NCBI GenBank assembly: GCA_033961575.1
Contig: CM066731.1
Span: 63,016,001-63,080,000 of the forward strand
DNA length: 64,000 nt
Direction: 5' to 3'
DNA from: Aselliscus stoliczkanus
Lineage: Eukaryota; Chordata; Mammalia; Chiroptera; Hipposideridae
The notes under the pieces are model-generated. The model saw only the letters and a list, made by a program, of their open reading frames with translations, did not search any database and was not told the origin of the DNA. How positions within the stretch are numbered: position 1 is the stretch's first letter; each line of letters begins with the position of its first letter. Positions 34,255 to 47,294 of the stretch are shown piece by piece. A program made the position numbers and the translations under genes.

Positions 34255-34400
34255 TTACGCATAGTTTTCTCACTTAATTCTCACAACAACCCTCTGAGGG
34301 GGTTACTATTAGCATCCTAATTTTAGAGAGGAAATGAAGGCTTGAAGAGATCCCAGGCTGAGCAGGGATGGAAACCTCCAGAGCCCCACAGGCTGCCTGT
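34255..34400 (-). mobile_element. MIR SINE fragment
   Basis: AATTCTCACAACAACCCTCT and GAGCAGGGATGGAAACCTCC follow reversed MIR. Confidence 0.7.
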
Positions 34401-37400
34401 GCACTCACAGCCTCCTCGACACTTGCTGCTTCCGAGTACGTTACAAATTGGATTCGTGTCAGGGCTCATGAAATCTGAAGAGTCACTTTAGCCAAGTTAG
34501 AGACGTCAAGTATTGCCAAGTGCAGATGACCAGGCAGGTGAATACAAACATGGTGGTGATGAGCAGGGGTTAGTGGGGAAGTGAGACTCGCTCTCATTTG
34601 TTATCTCACGTAATGCATGTGGCAATTCGTGATTTGCGCGTCTGAGGTCTTCATTTAGAAAATCTGTATATAGTTACTTTCCGGGAGCTGTCACCTGTGC
34701 TCTGTATCATTGTATCCTTAATAGGACTTTCTGTGGCTTGTCACTGTGTCCCTTTCACGTCACAAAAGAGGAGTGTCTTGTAAGGAACAGTGAACAGACT
34801 GAGGCAGGTGAAAACCCCTCAAGTGTGCTGGTAACATTTGGACACTGGACACTCAGCAGTGGGAGACTCAACATTTGCCAAAGTTTCAGGTTGTTCTTTT
34901 CCCCCTTTATCCATGTTTTCTTTCTATATTAAAGTCACCAACGATAGCAGTGTATGGTAATAGTAGGTTGCTGGGAGCACATATTTAAAATACCAGACTA
35001 CAGAATTGACAGCTTTTAATGCCACACAGCAAACAGATTTGAGAATACTTGCGAACTTCTCATTTTAACTTGCCTCCTGACAGGCTCTATTTGTATCCCT
35101 GGTTTCAGCCTTGCAGACTTGGAGGGGGTGGTGAAAGATGAACGGGCAGTGCCCAGCCACAAGGGGAGAAAAACGTCATCCAGCCCCCAGAATAGCAACA
35201 GCAATAAATATGGTCATGGAGCTCTTCTGCTCAGGCCTAAACGACAGACAGGATCACATTTGTGGCACCCAGCAGGCCTCCTGGCTATGGGGCTGGCTCA
35301 GGGGTTTGGAGGAAACACGCACAAAACTTGATGCTGACGGAGAAGACACACTTGATTTCAGAGCTGTGACTTAACACACAGAGAGGGGGGCCCAGGACCC
35401 ACCGTAGAGCCAGGGGGGCACAGCACCCTTCTGGCCACTGGGGAGCACGTCCTAAATCAGCTTTCAGGACAGCTGGCTCAGGGCTCTTGAGAGCTGAGCC
35501 GAGAACTTCCCTGCACGTCTGCCTGAGACCTTGCTGCTATCTGCAGCTGCCGTAGCCGTCAAGGCACATGGGTAACGAGGAAGGTGAAAAAGGGCTCCCC
35601 GCGGTCATTGGTTATTTAAAGAGGGCCCATTGGATTGCAGCCCCTTCATGGTACAGAATCAGCACCTTTGTTCTGGGAGGTCCTGGTGGAAGGGCATCTC
35701 CCTTCCTTCAAAATTCTTCAAGTCTCCTTTGCAGACCAAGCCACCAGCTTCCAGCCATTTCCGGGACTCCCGGTGCTCCCTCTCCATCTGTCCCTTTTCC
35801 TATGTATTTTTGATGTCATATCTAATATATGGTCATGTGTATGTGTGTGTGTGGGGGGGCTGTGGTTTTACCATCTTTACATTCTTTCTGACATTGGAAT
35901 CGGCAGATCTGGGTTTTTACATTTGTGTAACTTACATACAGTATTAGTCTTTCAGCTGAAAAGTTTCCAAGTTACTACAAGCATATGTCCCCGATTTTTC
36001 CCCTGTGTTTTGGGAACCAAAGCCATCAGCTGAATTAAACAGGTTACCTTTTTCTGTTAAACATCCCTACTCTAAAAGAATAGAATTTCTTATAAAGCCA
36101 AGCTTCTTCTCTCTATAACCTCTATGGAACACTGGTCTCCCCAACCAGTCCCCAGTGTCACGCAGGTAATAACTATAATAGGTTCGTGGTGGCCACATGT
36201 CGCCCATCTCTCTCATGTAGCTTTAACAGGTTCAGATTCCATTCCACACTTTTGTCTGTCTGAGTTACATGCTCAGGACTGGAATTCATCTTTTTGTTTA
36301 AATTTTCTTTTTTATGACCTGCAATATTGCTTTTATTTGAAAAAAAAAAGGAGTATGTAAAAAATTAAAGCAAAATGTTGCTTTAGATTTGGGTAGCTCA
36401 ATGTAAAACTCAGCACTGTCTCCAATTGTCACTATTACCCTAACTTCTTTAGGATCTTCTTAAGACCAACAAGATAAAGGAAGTCAGTTTTACCACACTA
36501 ACTATCATGCTTCTTCTCTCAGTGTCCCCAATGACGATGGGCAGTTAAGAAAAAAGTCGTGCTAGTATGTAGAGGTTGATGCCAAAGAACATAGATGACT
36601 ATTGGTGCCCAGACCTTATCTCATCCTATTTATACATCCACGAAGTGAAATCTTACTTAGAGCAACCCTTGGCAACACTGGCATTTTCTTCCTTTAAAGC
36701 TCATGTCTCTGAGTTTTATGTCAGTTTTTCTCACGTGGCCAGAAACAATACAGCCGAAAATTAACTTTTCCACTTATTATTTAGTGACTAGAAGAACATC
36801 AAAGCCAGGACATTGGAAAAATAAATTCCAATGTATAAATAAAGATTCTAATTTGAATCACAAAGATTAGCGCCACATGATCTTAATTCCATGGGAAGAT
36901 TCCTTTAAAGATAAAAAGAGAATGATGAAATAAGGCATCTGGGAAAACTCCCTGAATCATGTATTGGGAAATAGGAAGAAAAAATCACCTTCTGCTGAGA
37001 GGACAGCATTCTGTAGTTATGATAAAAGGACGAACTGCACACAAGTAGGTGTAAGTTAGGAAGAAAGCCCTTAACTTTAGGAAATTTGTAACTAATAAAA
37101 AGCTACAATTTCAGACTCAAGCGTTAAGTATCCTGTATGAATACACTTTTTCCAAGGTTGCGTCTAAATATCCTAGAGGCTTTCATAACTGCAAACATTT
37201 ATAAATAGACTTCTTTATATTGTTACATTAATGAAAGAAACCTTAGTGATATTATTCAAATACCAGTACAGACACTGGGAAGGGACTCCTTTTTTTCTCA
37301 TCTTATCTTCATATTGTAAGTGATATTTGTATGCTATTAACATAATCACCAAATATTCTTTTAGTGATCTACTCCAGTGGATATAATATGAAGTTCAGAA

Positions 37401-37735
37401 ATGAACCTGTATGGATGTATGAATAGTATCTAAGAATTTTAGCATCTGTTGTTCTTTCACTGAGAAATATTTAATTTCCACCTAACACTGATTATTTCAT
37501 ATATATTTTGGAAGTATAAATGGCTAAAATTCATATTAAAACCTTAGCACTGCCAAAGTGAATTTCCATAATACAGCCCACCCAGCCACCAAGCTCCCCT
37601 GATTAGAGGACATACTAGATGAATAGTTAACATTTACCCAGAGTGTTAAAAAATACTAGTTGTTTTACTCTTCTAACATTATTATCTATTGAGTTACATA
37701 CTTCATGTTTTAAAAATCACAATTAATCCTCAATA

Positions 37736-38131
37736 CAGTTGACCCTTGAACAATACCGGTAAATTGTGTGGGTCCACTTATACTTGGGTTTTTTTTTTTT
37801 CAATACAGCTGGCCCTCTGCGTTCAAGGGTTTTGCATCCACAGATTCAATCCACGGAAGACGGTAATGGTATTTTTGATCTGCGGCTGAAAATCTGCAGC
37901 TGTGGAGGGCCAAATGTATGCGCTGTTCTGCGCCATTTTAGATAAGGTACTTGAGTGTCCGTGAATTTTAGTATCTGGTGGTGGTGGAGGGGTGTCCTGG
38001 AACCAATCCCCCACGGATACCAAAGGACAACGATAGTTAAGTTTTTGGGGAGTCAAAAGTTATATGTGGATTTTTGATTGTTTATGGGGGAGTCAGCGCC
38101 CCTAACCTCCACATTGTTCAAGGGTCAACTG
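37736..38131. mobile_element. Tigger-type DNA transposon, outer element of a nested pair
   Basis: Begins CAGTTGACCCTTGAACAA and ends TTGTTCAAGGGTCAACTG, an 18-bp perfect terminal inverted repeat, flanked by TA on both sides. A second element interrupts it at 37806. Confidence 0.92.
37806..38033. mobile_element. Second Tigger-type element nested inside the first
   Basis: Begins CAGCTGGCCCTCTGCG after a TA and ends near CCACGGATACCAAAGGACAA, the usual end of a related Tigger/MER family, next to TA. It contains inverted internal blocks (GCATCCACAGATTCAATCCA; CTGGAACCAATCCCCCACGG). The outer element resumes straight after it (GTTAAGTTTTTGGGGAGTC). Confidence 0.85.
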
Positions 38132-38267
38132 TATATCCCAGTGAAGGTGGTGTGCTTATTTTACCTGGTTTATATGTGAGAAAGCTATGTTAATAGCTGG
38201 TCATCAATGCAGCCAGGATTTGAACACGGTTCTGACTTCTTTTTTCTCTGAATATCTGGTAGGTGTG

Positions 38268-38736
38268 TTTTTTTTTTAAAAGATTTTATTGGGGAATTGG
38301 GGGAGGGGAACAGCATTGGGAAATCGGGGAAGGGGAACAGACAAGTTGCTGTCCTTTTGTTCTTCAGTCCAGTTGTAGAGGAAAGTGCTTCACTGGCCCA
38401 TGCTGGTATTGTCATTGCGCTCTTCCCTGGTGAGGCAGATTGGTTGCCAGCCTCTGGACGGCCGCTCATGGCAGCTCTTGGCAGCTCACACCAGCTGCTG
38501 GCCGCTCACGCTGGCTGCCAGCCACTCATTGTAGCTTATAGTAGTCCACTGCAGCAGGGGCTGCAGCTATGCCATCCCCAGGGACTCACAGCAGCTACAG
38601 GTGGAGGTGTTGTTCACCATCTTAGCTGTGGAGGGCAGTGTCACTGGCCTTCATATGTGGGATCCGAACCGGGGCCCTGCTGCTCAGAGCTGGTGTCCCA
38701 AGCCAGCTCTTAACCAACGCGCCACTCAGCCGGCCC
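38268..38736 (-). mobile_element. Long tRNA-derived SINE
   Basis: Reverse orientation: T run, AAGATTTTATTGGGGAATTG and GGGGGAGGGGAACAGC at the left. At the right is GCCACTCAGCCGGCCC, the reverse of the same head as at 10095. TGGTAG occurs on both flanks. Confidence 0.88.
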
Positions 38737-38739
38737 TTG

Positions 38740-39180
38740 GTAGACATTTTTAAGAGCAGTTTTAAGTCCACAGCAAAATTTGGTGGAAGGTAGAGAGATT
38801 CCTCATCTCTCCACATCTCACTCATGCAGTCTTGTCTACTATCATCAGGGTGGGACATTTGTTACAACTGATGAATCTCCACTGAAACATCATAGTCACC
38901 AAACGTCTGTGGTTCAAAATAGAGTTCACTCTTGGGCATTCTGTGGGTTTTGACAAATGCACATGACAGGTATCCACCATTATGGTATCATACCAAGTAG
39001 CTTCACGCCCCTAAAAATCGTCTGCACTCCAACTACTCATCGCTCCCTCCCCACAAGCCGTGACAACCACTGATTTTTACAATGTCTCCCTCGCTTTGCC
39101 TTGACCAGGACGTTGTATAATTGGAACCATACAGTACACAGCTTCTTTCACTAAGTGATACGAATGTGATACTGACTTCA
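38740..39180. mobile_element. LINE L1 (old L1M) 3' region fragment
   Basis: TTAAGTCCACAGCAAAATTT, GGGTTTTGACAAATGCACAT, CCCCACAAGCCGTGACAACC and ACTAAGTGATACGAATG follow an old L1 3' UTR. The SINE at 38268-38736 abuts or interrupts it. Confidence 0.7.
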
Positions 39181-39894
39181 TTCAGAGCCTGAGCACTTTA
39201 CGAACTCACATGCTGGAGTGGAGGGTAATGCTAAGTTAGAGTGGGGACATTACACGGTGAAGTCTAACCCCAGGCATCGCAAGCATACAATGAGGGGACC
39301 CCACTTACTAGGTCATGGTGTCCAAATCCTTCACTGTGAAGTCAAGAAATGGAACAGGAGTCAGACTATGATGAAACACATACATGACAGAAGGCTGTAG
39401 AGCTGGATCCAGGCTGCGGCCTGTGGTGGGCCACGTGAGGGCCGAGGGAGGCAGCAGGACAAGCACACATCTGGAGCTAGAAACCTGGTGTTTTGTTTCC
39501 CTGTCCCCCAATCATTAGCAGGGTAGTGAACTTCATATCTCAGGGCTGACTCCTTCTCTCTAAGAGGGGCTTGTTGGGAAAAGCCAACGGGTGCTGTTTC
39601 TAAGGCACTTTGCACACTTTTAGAAGGAAAGTAGATGTTATTGGGGGAATGTGGGTACAAATGGGTAGTAAGTGTTGGTTAAGCTTTAGGAGGATATGCT
39701 CACCACTCTCTTTTTCCCCAAGTTTTCTATGAACGCTAAACAGCCTTGGGCAAAAAAAAAACAACAACCCTGAAGCAAAAACAGTTAGTAGGAACAGATA
39801 ACGTTTGCATCTGATGTGTGAAATCCCAGCTGATGGTCCGTGGTTCTCTCTCACACACTGAGGCTGGATCTTTCACTGGGAGGAGCAAAATCTC

Positions 39895-40125
39895 TAACCC
39901 AATTTTCTGCAGTCAGGTCCCAGTTTTGACACTTTCTAACTGTGAGTTTGGGAAATTTCCTGACCCCTCTGTGCCTCCATGTCCTCATTTATAAAATGGG
40001 GATGCTATTTCTCCCTGCCTTAAGGGATCGGGCAAGTGTTAAATACAATATACAGGGTGTGTATGAGGTCCTTGAAATATTTTCTGGCACACAGTAAACA
40101 CTCCAAAAAATATTAGCAACCGTGT
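39895..40125 (+). mobile_element. MIR SINE
   Basis: CTGTGCCTCCATGTCCTCAT, TATAAAATGGGGATGCTATT and CTGGCACACAGTAAACACTC follow MIR. Confidence 0.75.
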
Positions 40126-40787
40126 AGTGCAAGTGCTTCTTTTTTGAATTGTTTATTGGTCCATATTCGAGTATTTACTGAAATGTACACCCTTCCTCAC
40201 AGTAGAGATGGATGTGAGAGGATGGACAGTATGTCAAATCCACTCCCAGGAATGCAGCTTAACGTGAATTCTCTACTAAAAAAATAAAGAATTGGGTACA
40301 TCATTAACATTAGTAGTCATTATTCAAGAAACTAGAAAATTAATCAAATTACTATAAGTCTGCAGAAACCTCATAGCGAGAGCTTCCTGAATTTATTAAT
40401 AAGTTATACTTGGTATTAAATATGAATATTTGCTCTGGGATGCAAGCAAGACAAGAGGAAACACTTTCAAGTTTCAAAAGCAAGCCCAGACTCACTGGGC
40501 TTTTGCTTAGAAACCCACTGGCGGAAATCTATATTTTTTGAGGGAAAAGTGGAAGAGTCTTAGCATCTTGAGCCTGTAAACTCAAACTGGTAGCTCGGCA
40601 CCATGGGGTTTTACCAGGCTGTTTTCTGAAAGTAGTTCTAAATCATTTAACCTTTTCTTCCAGATACTGTGGGTGAGCCATCGAATTTCATACACTATTC
40701 TTCTCTACAAATTTGACCAGTGGGGCCACCTAGGCACTGAGAGTTGGGATGGTTCATTAGTTATATACTAAATTGGTATACTAAATT

Positions 40788-40980
40788 GGTAGTTCTCAAG
40801 CTTAATATGCATAAAAAAAACTGATGCACAGATTTCCATCCATTAAAAAAACTTGAGGGCTTTTAAAAACACCAATTGCTCCACTCCACCTCCAGAGTTT
40901 GATTCACTAAACTGCATTTCTGACAAAATCCCTGTTGATGTTGGTCTGTTTGTCAGGGGACCACACTTTGAAAACCACTG
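40788..40980. mobile_element. MER5A-like hAT element
   Basis: Left end GGTAGTTCTCAAGC, right end CACACTTTGAAAACCACTG. Internal GAGGGCTTTTAAAAACACC and CACCTCCAGAGTTTGATTCA fit MER5A. Confidence 0.75.
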
Positions 40981-41726
40981 TGATAAATCAAATACAGTGG
41001 TTGAGTTTACTGGAGCTCCAGTAAACTCGCTAGAACCATCACAATTCTTTTACCAAATCAATGTACTTGCATGTGCCATCTTTTATCTTATTCAATTAGA
41101 TAATACTTAGAGTTTTGTAGACGCTTGAGGAGATCAGATAGCAGGAACTGTTCGCATTTGAGATAATTCTAAAACATAATTTCTAAATAGCCCATTCTTT
41201 TCTTTCTTATGTGTATGTACACCAATTACAAATACTACACAGTTCACAGCGGTCACGGGTCAGGGCAGGCAAAGTATCTTCTGGGTGCTTAGTGCTAACA
41301 TGGCTGCCCTCGGGATAAAGTGGGAAGTCTATTTTTTATTTTTAAACATATGTATATGTTTTTCCCCCAATTTTGGAAAAAATTGATTTTGAACTAGATA
41401 GCTTAATAAGTTAAATATATTCTCTAGAGAATATCACCATTTCTGTTTTCTAATTTGTCAAGGGAAAAAAAATAGCAGGGGATTGATTAATTCTTTAAAA
41501 AATAGAGACCTCTTGTGGTCATTCATAAAAGTGCTTTAAGAAACAATCCTAGAGTATCTGGATTTGTCAGAAGTTTTCAAGATTTCTGGTTTAACTGACA
41601 TACACTTAAAAAAAAAAAAAGAAAGAAAAGAAGAGAAAAGAAAAGGTGTGTGTGTGTATCTCCTAATACTTGTCAAAGAATATAAGATCAGTAATTGGAC
41701 TTTTGGACTTTATAGAACTTTTATGA

Positions 41727-41750
41727 ATATATATATATATATATATATAT
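41727..41750. repeat. Short (TA)n microsatellite
   Basis: 24-base AT run. Confidence 0.95.
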
Positions 41751-42234
41751 CACTCAGCCACAACAGTTCTATATGACAAATTAAAATTTGATTGAAGCAT
41801 AAGACATATAGAAAAGTGCACAAATCAAAATTGTCTAGCTGAAGGCATTTTCCCAAACTGGATATATCTGTGTAACTAGCAAGTCTGGTAGATTTTTACC
41901 AAATTTTATAGGTAGGGTGACTCAGGGTCAGACAGGTTATGTGATCTGTTATTTCATAACATCAACCAAATCTATTTTACCTTCATTCACCCAGAAATAT
42001 TTACATTAATAAATAATTTAAATAAATATTAATATAAAAGAGGGTCAATTTACAGAGCTGTGAGCCTAGGCCCAGATTTATAAATATCAAATGTTGTCAA
42101 ATGAAATTACCTTTACACATAGAATTTCTAGAGTGGTAGACTAAATAGGCTGTAATTTATTATTATGATTAGTTGTTGTTTGTCATTGTTTGCTGTTGGT
42201 GGTGGTGGTATTCTACTCTTTTTCTCCATTAATT

Positions 42235-42365
42235 AATAAGTAGTTTTGAAGCATCTTTATGTACCAAGCACCATTTGGGATTCCTGGGGATACTAAAATG
42301 AATTCTATTGGGCCTTGACCTTAAGAAGCTCTGAGTCCAATGCACAAGAAAGATATGTAAACAGT
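42235..42365 (-). mobile_element. Possible L2 fragment, reverse orientation
   Basis: TTATGTACCAAGCACCATTT, CTGGGGATACTAAAATGAAT and CCTTAAGAAGCTCTGAGTCC follow the reversed L2 pattern. Confidence 0.5.
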
Positions 42366-42509
42366 AGTTTATAGTATAGTTTGTCCTCTAATAGAAGTGT
42401 ATATACCAATGAGCACTAGTTTTCAAGAAAGTGGCTATGTTTTCCCCAAAGTCTACCCCCAGCTATGTAAAACTTCAAAGTCCACAAATTTCTTTCTTTG
42501 GTTTTAAAG

Positions 42510-42730
42510 CTACCATGGTGTAGTAGAAAATAATACTTGACTAGTAGTCAGAAATGTTGTGTTTGAGTTAAAGCTCTTCCACTTATTAGCTCTAGGATTT
42601 TGGACCAGTCTCTCAGTTGCTAAACCTTGTTTTCCTCAACTATAAATTAGGAATGGTGGCTACCTCACAGTCTATCATGAGGGTCAAATGAGATTGTAAG
42701 AAAGTGGCCTGTGGTGTTCAGACACAGAAG
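42510..42730 (+). mobile_element. MIR SINE
   Basis: CTTCCACTTATTAGCTCTAG, TTTTCCTCAACTATAAATTA and ATGAGGGTCAAATGAGATTG follow MIR. Confidence 0.75.
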
Positions 42731-43609
42731 TTCTACATTATACACTTGATTATAGGGTATTATTAATATTGAACAGCAAGGCAATACTCATTTCTTCAGT
42801 GTCTACTGGGTTATGGTTTTGTTGCTGGAAAGATATGCTAGTGGGCAGATAGATGTATGCATATCCACTATCTTCTTAAGTACAGTGAAAAGAATGAAAA
42901 CGCAATAAGGGGAGTGGATATCTGAGTAATGGAGAAGGAAGCTGGACTAAAGCTGGTTGGGACCAAAAGCAGATTAATATACAAACTAACGCCTTCACAC
43001 ATTTACTCAAGGTTATCCTGATCATCATCATCAAAATAATTTACTAAACACTAAATAAAATTCATACATTCACTAGTGTGCTGATAAATGTTTACCAACC
43101 AACTCTCTGGAAAACAACCAGACACGTGATAGATAGCACTGGCTGATTTCCATGTGTAAATACTCCCAGCATGACCAATTTCAAGCTATTAACAGGACAT
43201 CACTGAACAGGGAGCCAGGAAGAGATGCACAGAAGCATACCCTGACATACGATTTCCATCAAATGGATATAACAGACAGAAGTAACTGCAAGTATGTAGA
43301 TCATAATAAACATAGCAGAATGGTTAGGAAATGATGAGTTTGGAGTATTTATTTGCTAGCTCTATTTAAAAATAATTATTTAATGCAAATCACTTTAATT
43401 TTTAGTATTGGCTGTGGTCAAAATCAGCTTGCAAAATTCCTGAAAATTTAACTATCAGCTCTCCTGAGCCAGTGGTATGCTGGTAATTGCACCAGTATAG
43501 TACTAACGATGGTGAAGACATTGGCTCGTCTGGGAAGACACTGGAGTTAGAGAACTTTCTCTACAGTTCTCTATATTTCCATCATAAGCTCCTGGATATC
43601 AAAGCAATT

Positions 43610-43760
43610 TCCACACTGTGTTGTTATCTCATCTCACTCCTTCCACACTTGAATTCCCTGAGGCCAGTCGCTGGACTTTTAACTCCGTATCTTCTGTCTC
43701 TAGCACTGTTCCTGGAACAGGAAAAGCTCAACAAGTGCACACTGAAGAAATAAATCAACC
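43610..43760 (+). mobile_element. Possible L2 3' end
   Basis: TGAATTCCCTGAGGCCAGTC, CTCTAGCACTGTTCCTGGAA and AAGCTCAACAAGTGCACACT resemble the L2 terminus. Confidence 0.5.
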
Positions 43761-43829
43761 TGGATCTGGCTCCTGGTTCCCAGGGGCCCACAGTCTAAAG
43801 TGACAGAGTACAAAGACACACAGCAGCAG

Positions 43830-43830
<1 letters not shown>

Positions 43831-43882
<52 letters not shown>
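43831..43882. repeat. (CA)n microsatellite
   Basis: About 26 uninterrupted AC units. Confidence 0.98.
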
Positions 43883-43884
<2 letters not shown>

Positions 43885-45224
43885 CAGTAGATGCTCTGAA
43901 TAACCATGTGCATAGAAAATAAAGTTTTTCTATTACTTACACATGGCTTTTAGTGGGATGGAAAATAACAGGGATTACAGATCAATGAAAACAGATGTAG
44001 CAGTTGGTTTCCTACCCCTGTGATTTAAAAACAAAACACCACTATGTTTCCTTACCTCGTCTGTTTACAGATAGTCTTTTGAGGTTCAAATATTTAAGTA
44101 GTCAAAGCAGCACATATTAACTATAGGAAAAATTACAATATGTAGAAACATAAAGAAATAAAACCCATCTATGTTTACAAGGTTGAAGTATTAATGAAGA
44201 TAGGTTAAGATGATAGAACTTGGAAAGCAGCAAACAATAAGGAATTAAACAAGGTGATTTACTTCTTCTTTAAGTAACAGTTAGGAGGTATGCAGGCTCA
44301 GGTGGGTGTGGTGGTTCTGCCTCTCAGGGTCCTTGTGTGTGCTGTATGCCACTTAGTCAGCTGTGACTCCCGGCGACTCTTGTGAGTGAGGTCCACAGTG
44401 TCTTCTCCTTAGGGGGTCAATTTCCTCAGCTCAGGGCTTGCCCATTCCTAGGGTGTGACCCCATTCCTCATGATCAAGTTAGTATCCATCCTCCTAGAAG
44501 CAAGATGGAGGGTGGGGTGAAGAGGTACAGGTCTCTTTAAGGAAGTTTCCTCTAACTTTCCCATGTGACACATCCATTACATCCCATTTGCGAGAACATA
44601 GCCATATGGCCACCGTTATCTGTAATGGAGCCTGGGAAATGTAGTCTTTATTTCCAGCAGCTAAAATTTCTATTACCATTGAAGAAGGGGAGAATGGATT
44701 TTTAGGGCCCAGTGACAGAATTCACTGCAGTTATTTCATAGTTAAATTGCAAATGGAGGAATTGATAGGTTAGGGATTATGCCCATTTTCAAGGTTTCTG
44801 ATGCATATTGATAAGTTCCCCTTCAGAATCTCTATACACATTTTCACTCCAGAGGACATACTCATAGATGAATACTTAATGTTAAACATGAAATCAACCA
44901 ATTCATTCAATGTTTACTGTCTGACTTTGCTGCTGGGAAGATGTGATACAGTGCTCAATGTTTGACAGGCCTGGACTTTATTGTCAAAACTCTTCCAGCT
45001 GTAGGTGACAGATGGCCTTCCAAGAGGGTAGAATTTATTCAGATACTGATGGAACTGAGTAAGTTAAGGAAAGGTAACTGTATATGTAAGAGTTAAAGAT
45101 GTTCTTCTGAAGAGGAATGGAAAGGGGGATTATGTAGGTTGTTGTAAAAATTTTGAGGCCTAAGGAGAGAAGAGCACGTGTAATATGTAGCCCTCTTGGC
45201 GTCACAGAGGGGCTTTTCCATGCG

Positions 45225-45415
45225 TGTTTTCATCAACTGCTGTACTGCAGGCAATGTCCCAACTGCTTTATGTACAGTCTCTTACTGAATTCCCATGGCA
45301 GTTATATATTTTTATATATCCACATTTTACACGTGATGAAGTGAAGACTCAAGGGAGGTCATAAGGGGTGGAGGGGTGGAGCTAGAATTTAAACCCCACT
45401 CTGCCTGATTTCAAA
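45225..45415 (-). mobile_element. MIR SINE fragment
   Basis: CCACATTTTACACGTGATGA and GGAGCTAGAATTTAAACCCC follow reversed MIR. Confidence 0.6.
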
Positions 45416-45579
45416 GTTTTGTTTTCCCCCTTCTATTCTGAAGCATGAACTGATAAAAAACAAATTTGATAAGGATTGCTTTTATTGTAGCATTTGAAAT
45501 AACTTAAGGGTATAAAAAGATATTATAAAATCTTCCTAAAATTTTTAAATTTATTTTTATTTTAATTTAATTTTATTGT

Positions 45580-45945
45580 TTTAAAGATTTTATTGGGGAA
45601 TTGGGGGAGAGGAACAGCGTTGGGGAATCGGGGAAGGGGAACAGACAAATTGCTGTCCTTATGTTCTTCAGTCTAGTTGTGGAGGACGTCACTTCACTGG
45701 CCCATGTTGGTATTGTGATCATTGCACTCTTCCCAGCTGAGGCAGTTGCTCACCGGCCACTGGACGGCCGCTCATGGTGGCTCACAGCAGCCCACAGCAG
45801 CCCAGCTCCAGTTTGAACTGTTGTTCATCATCTTAGCTGTAGAGGGCACAGCATCAATGGCCTTCATGTGGGATCTGAACCAGGGCCCTCCTGCTCAGAG
45901 CTGGTGCACCAAGCCAACTCCCAACCAATGCGACATGGCCTGCCC
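45580..45945 (-). mobile_element. Long tRNA-derived SINE
   Basis: Same family and orientation as 38268-38736, with near-identical left modules (ATTGGGGGAGAGGAACAGCG; GAATCGGGGAAGGGGAACAG). Ends GCGACATGGCCTGCCC. The flanks CCTAAAATTTTT and CCCTAAAATCTTTTT suggest a target duplication. Confidence 0.88.
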
Positions 45946-46199
45946 TAAAATCTTTTTTTTAAATTAAAATGTATTGGGTGCCAAAGGTAGATACTGCAAA
46001 AATCTTTAAAAATTATAAAAGAGGTATGGAGAACAACAAATGAAGTGTTATGGGGCGGGGGGGATGTACCTTATGAGATTTTGTCTCTTCCAGAGGGTGT
46101 TTTTGACTTGAGTTGGATACTGCCTCTCTTTTTTCATGGTACCTTGTATTCACACTAAGACAAATAGGTCTTATCTCTGTTGTGTTTGTCTGTTTATTT

Positions 46200-46330
46200 T
46201 GTTATCTCTGCAACCAGACTTATATGTTGAGTACCAGGTATCACATCTTACACATCTTTGTATTCCCAAGCCCTTGCATAATACTTCGAACGTAAAAGGT
46301 ACTCAACAAATACATGCTGAATGCATTATA
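46200..46330 (+). mobile_element. Possible L2 3' end
   Basis: CATCTTTGTATTCCCAAGCC, CTTGCATAATACTTCGAACG and GTACTCAACAAATACATGCT resemble the L2 terminus. Confidence 0.5.
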
Positions 46331-46494
46331 CAAGCATTCATTTCATGGTGATATTAATACATATCTACTGAAAGAGAATTTTATTAATTTACTATGAAGC
46401 CAAATTTTAAGAGGTATACAATAATAATTAGGCTAGTCTAAAATTATTATTTTGACTGTGACTATAAAGAGAATGTTTATAAGGCAACTGAACC

Positions 46495-46700
46495 TGTGAG
46501 CATTATTGAGTGCCTACAACATGCCAGCCTGTTTTAAATGTTTAACATTGTATTTAGTTACTTAATTCTCACACAAAAAAAAACCTTATCTGGGAAATAG
46601 ATGATCTCTAGTATAAAAATAGGGAAAATTGAAAAACCAGGACACGAATCCAGGTAGATTTGTTTTGAAATTTCTTTAACAACTAGGCTATTTTTACCTC
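46495..46700 (-). mobile_element. MIR SINE fragment
   Basis: TATTGAGTGCCTACAACATG, ACTTAATTCTCACAC and CCAGGACACGAATCCAGGTA follow reversed MIR. Confidence 0.6.
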
Positions 46701-47039
46701 ACCATTGTATATTAGTTGCTTATGATATTAATAATAATAATTAATAATTATTATTATTTTTCATGACTCCATAGTAGCATCTTCTAATGACAACACCTAG
46801 ATCTACTCTTTTGCTTTGCCTGTTAACTGAAACTTCCCTTCCGCCAAAGGTACAGACTGTCCAAGAGTAGCCCTAAGTATCTTGGAAAATTGCTCCTTTT
46901 ATTCCTAAGCAACCCCTACTCCATCGCCAAAGCCAATGCGTAATTTGCAATTAACATTATCTATTACTCATTTTAATTAATCAGGGACGCATAATTTAGA
47001 TTGTTTCCCCTAAAAAAACGTCCAGTTGCACCTCTCAGA

Positions 47040-47294
47040 TGACTTCCGTACTCCAGAGGCTTTCTGGGGCGCAGACAGCACCCCGCCCCCTCCCACGCCC
47101 CGTCTCTTTGCAGCTTTCTTGCCGGCGAAACTACACTTCCCAGTGGTCTGTTCGTCCACGCGAACTCAGTGTCTTTCCCGTCTCCAGGGAGGCATCACGG
47201 AAAAACTACGGATGCTTTGCGGGGCAGTGTGGGTGGGAGAAGCACAGGGCACAGGGAGGGAAGTCTAGGCCCTCTTTGGCTCGCGCACCCCGAA
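47040..47294 (+). promoter_or_regulatory. GDAP1 promoter and 5' leader
   Basis: A GC-rich, CpG-containing stretch directly upstream of the GDAP1 start codon. It has a GC/KLF-box cluster (CCCCGCCCCCTCCCACGCCCC split around 47083-47102) and an ACTACACTTCCCAG element at 47130-47143. The latter resembles the ACTACAnnTCCCA motif of ZNF143/THAP11-type promoters. No TATA box is obvious. The transcription start and the extent of the 5' UTR cannot be fixed from sequence. CpG richness continues into exon 1 and early intron 1. Confidence 0.7.

Noticed and set aside
47169..47294. Upstream in-frame extension of GDAP1
   Set aside because: The frame is open but begins with GTG and has no ATG before 47295. 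The known N-terminus aligns with 47295.
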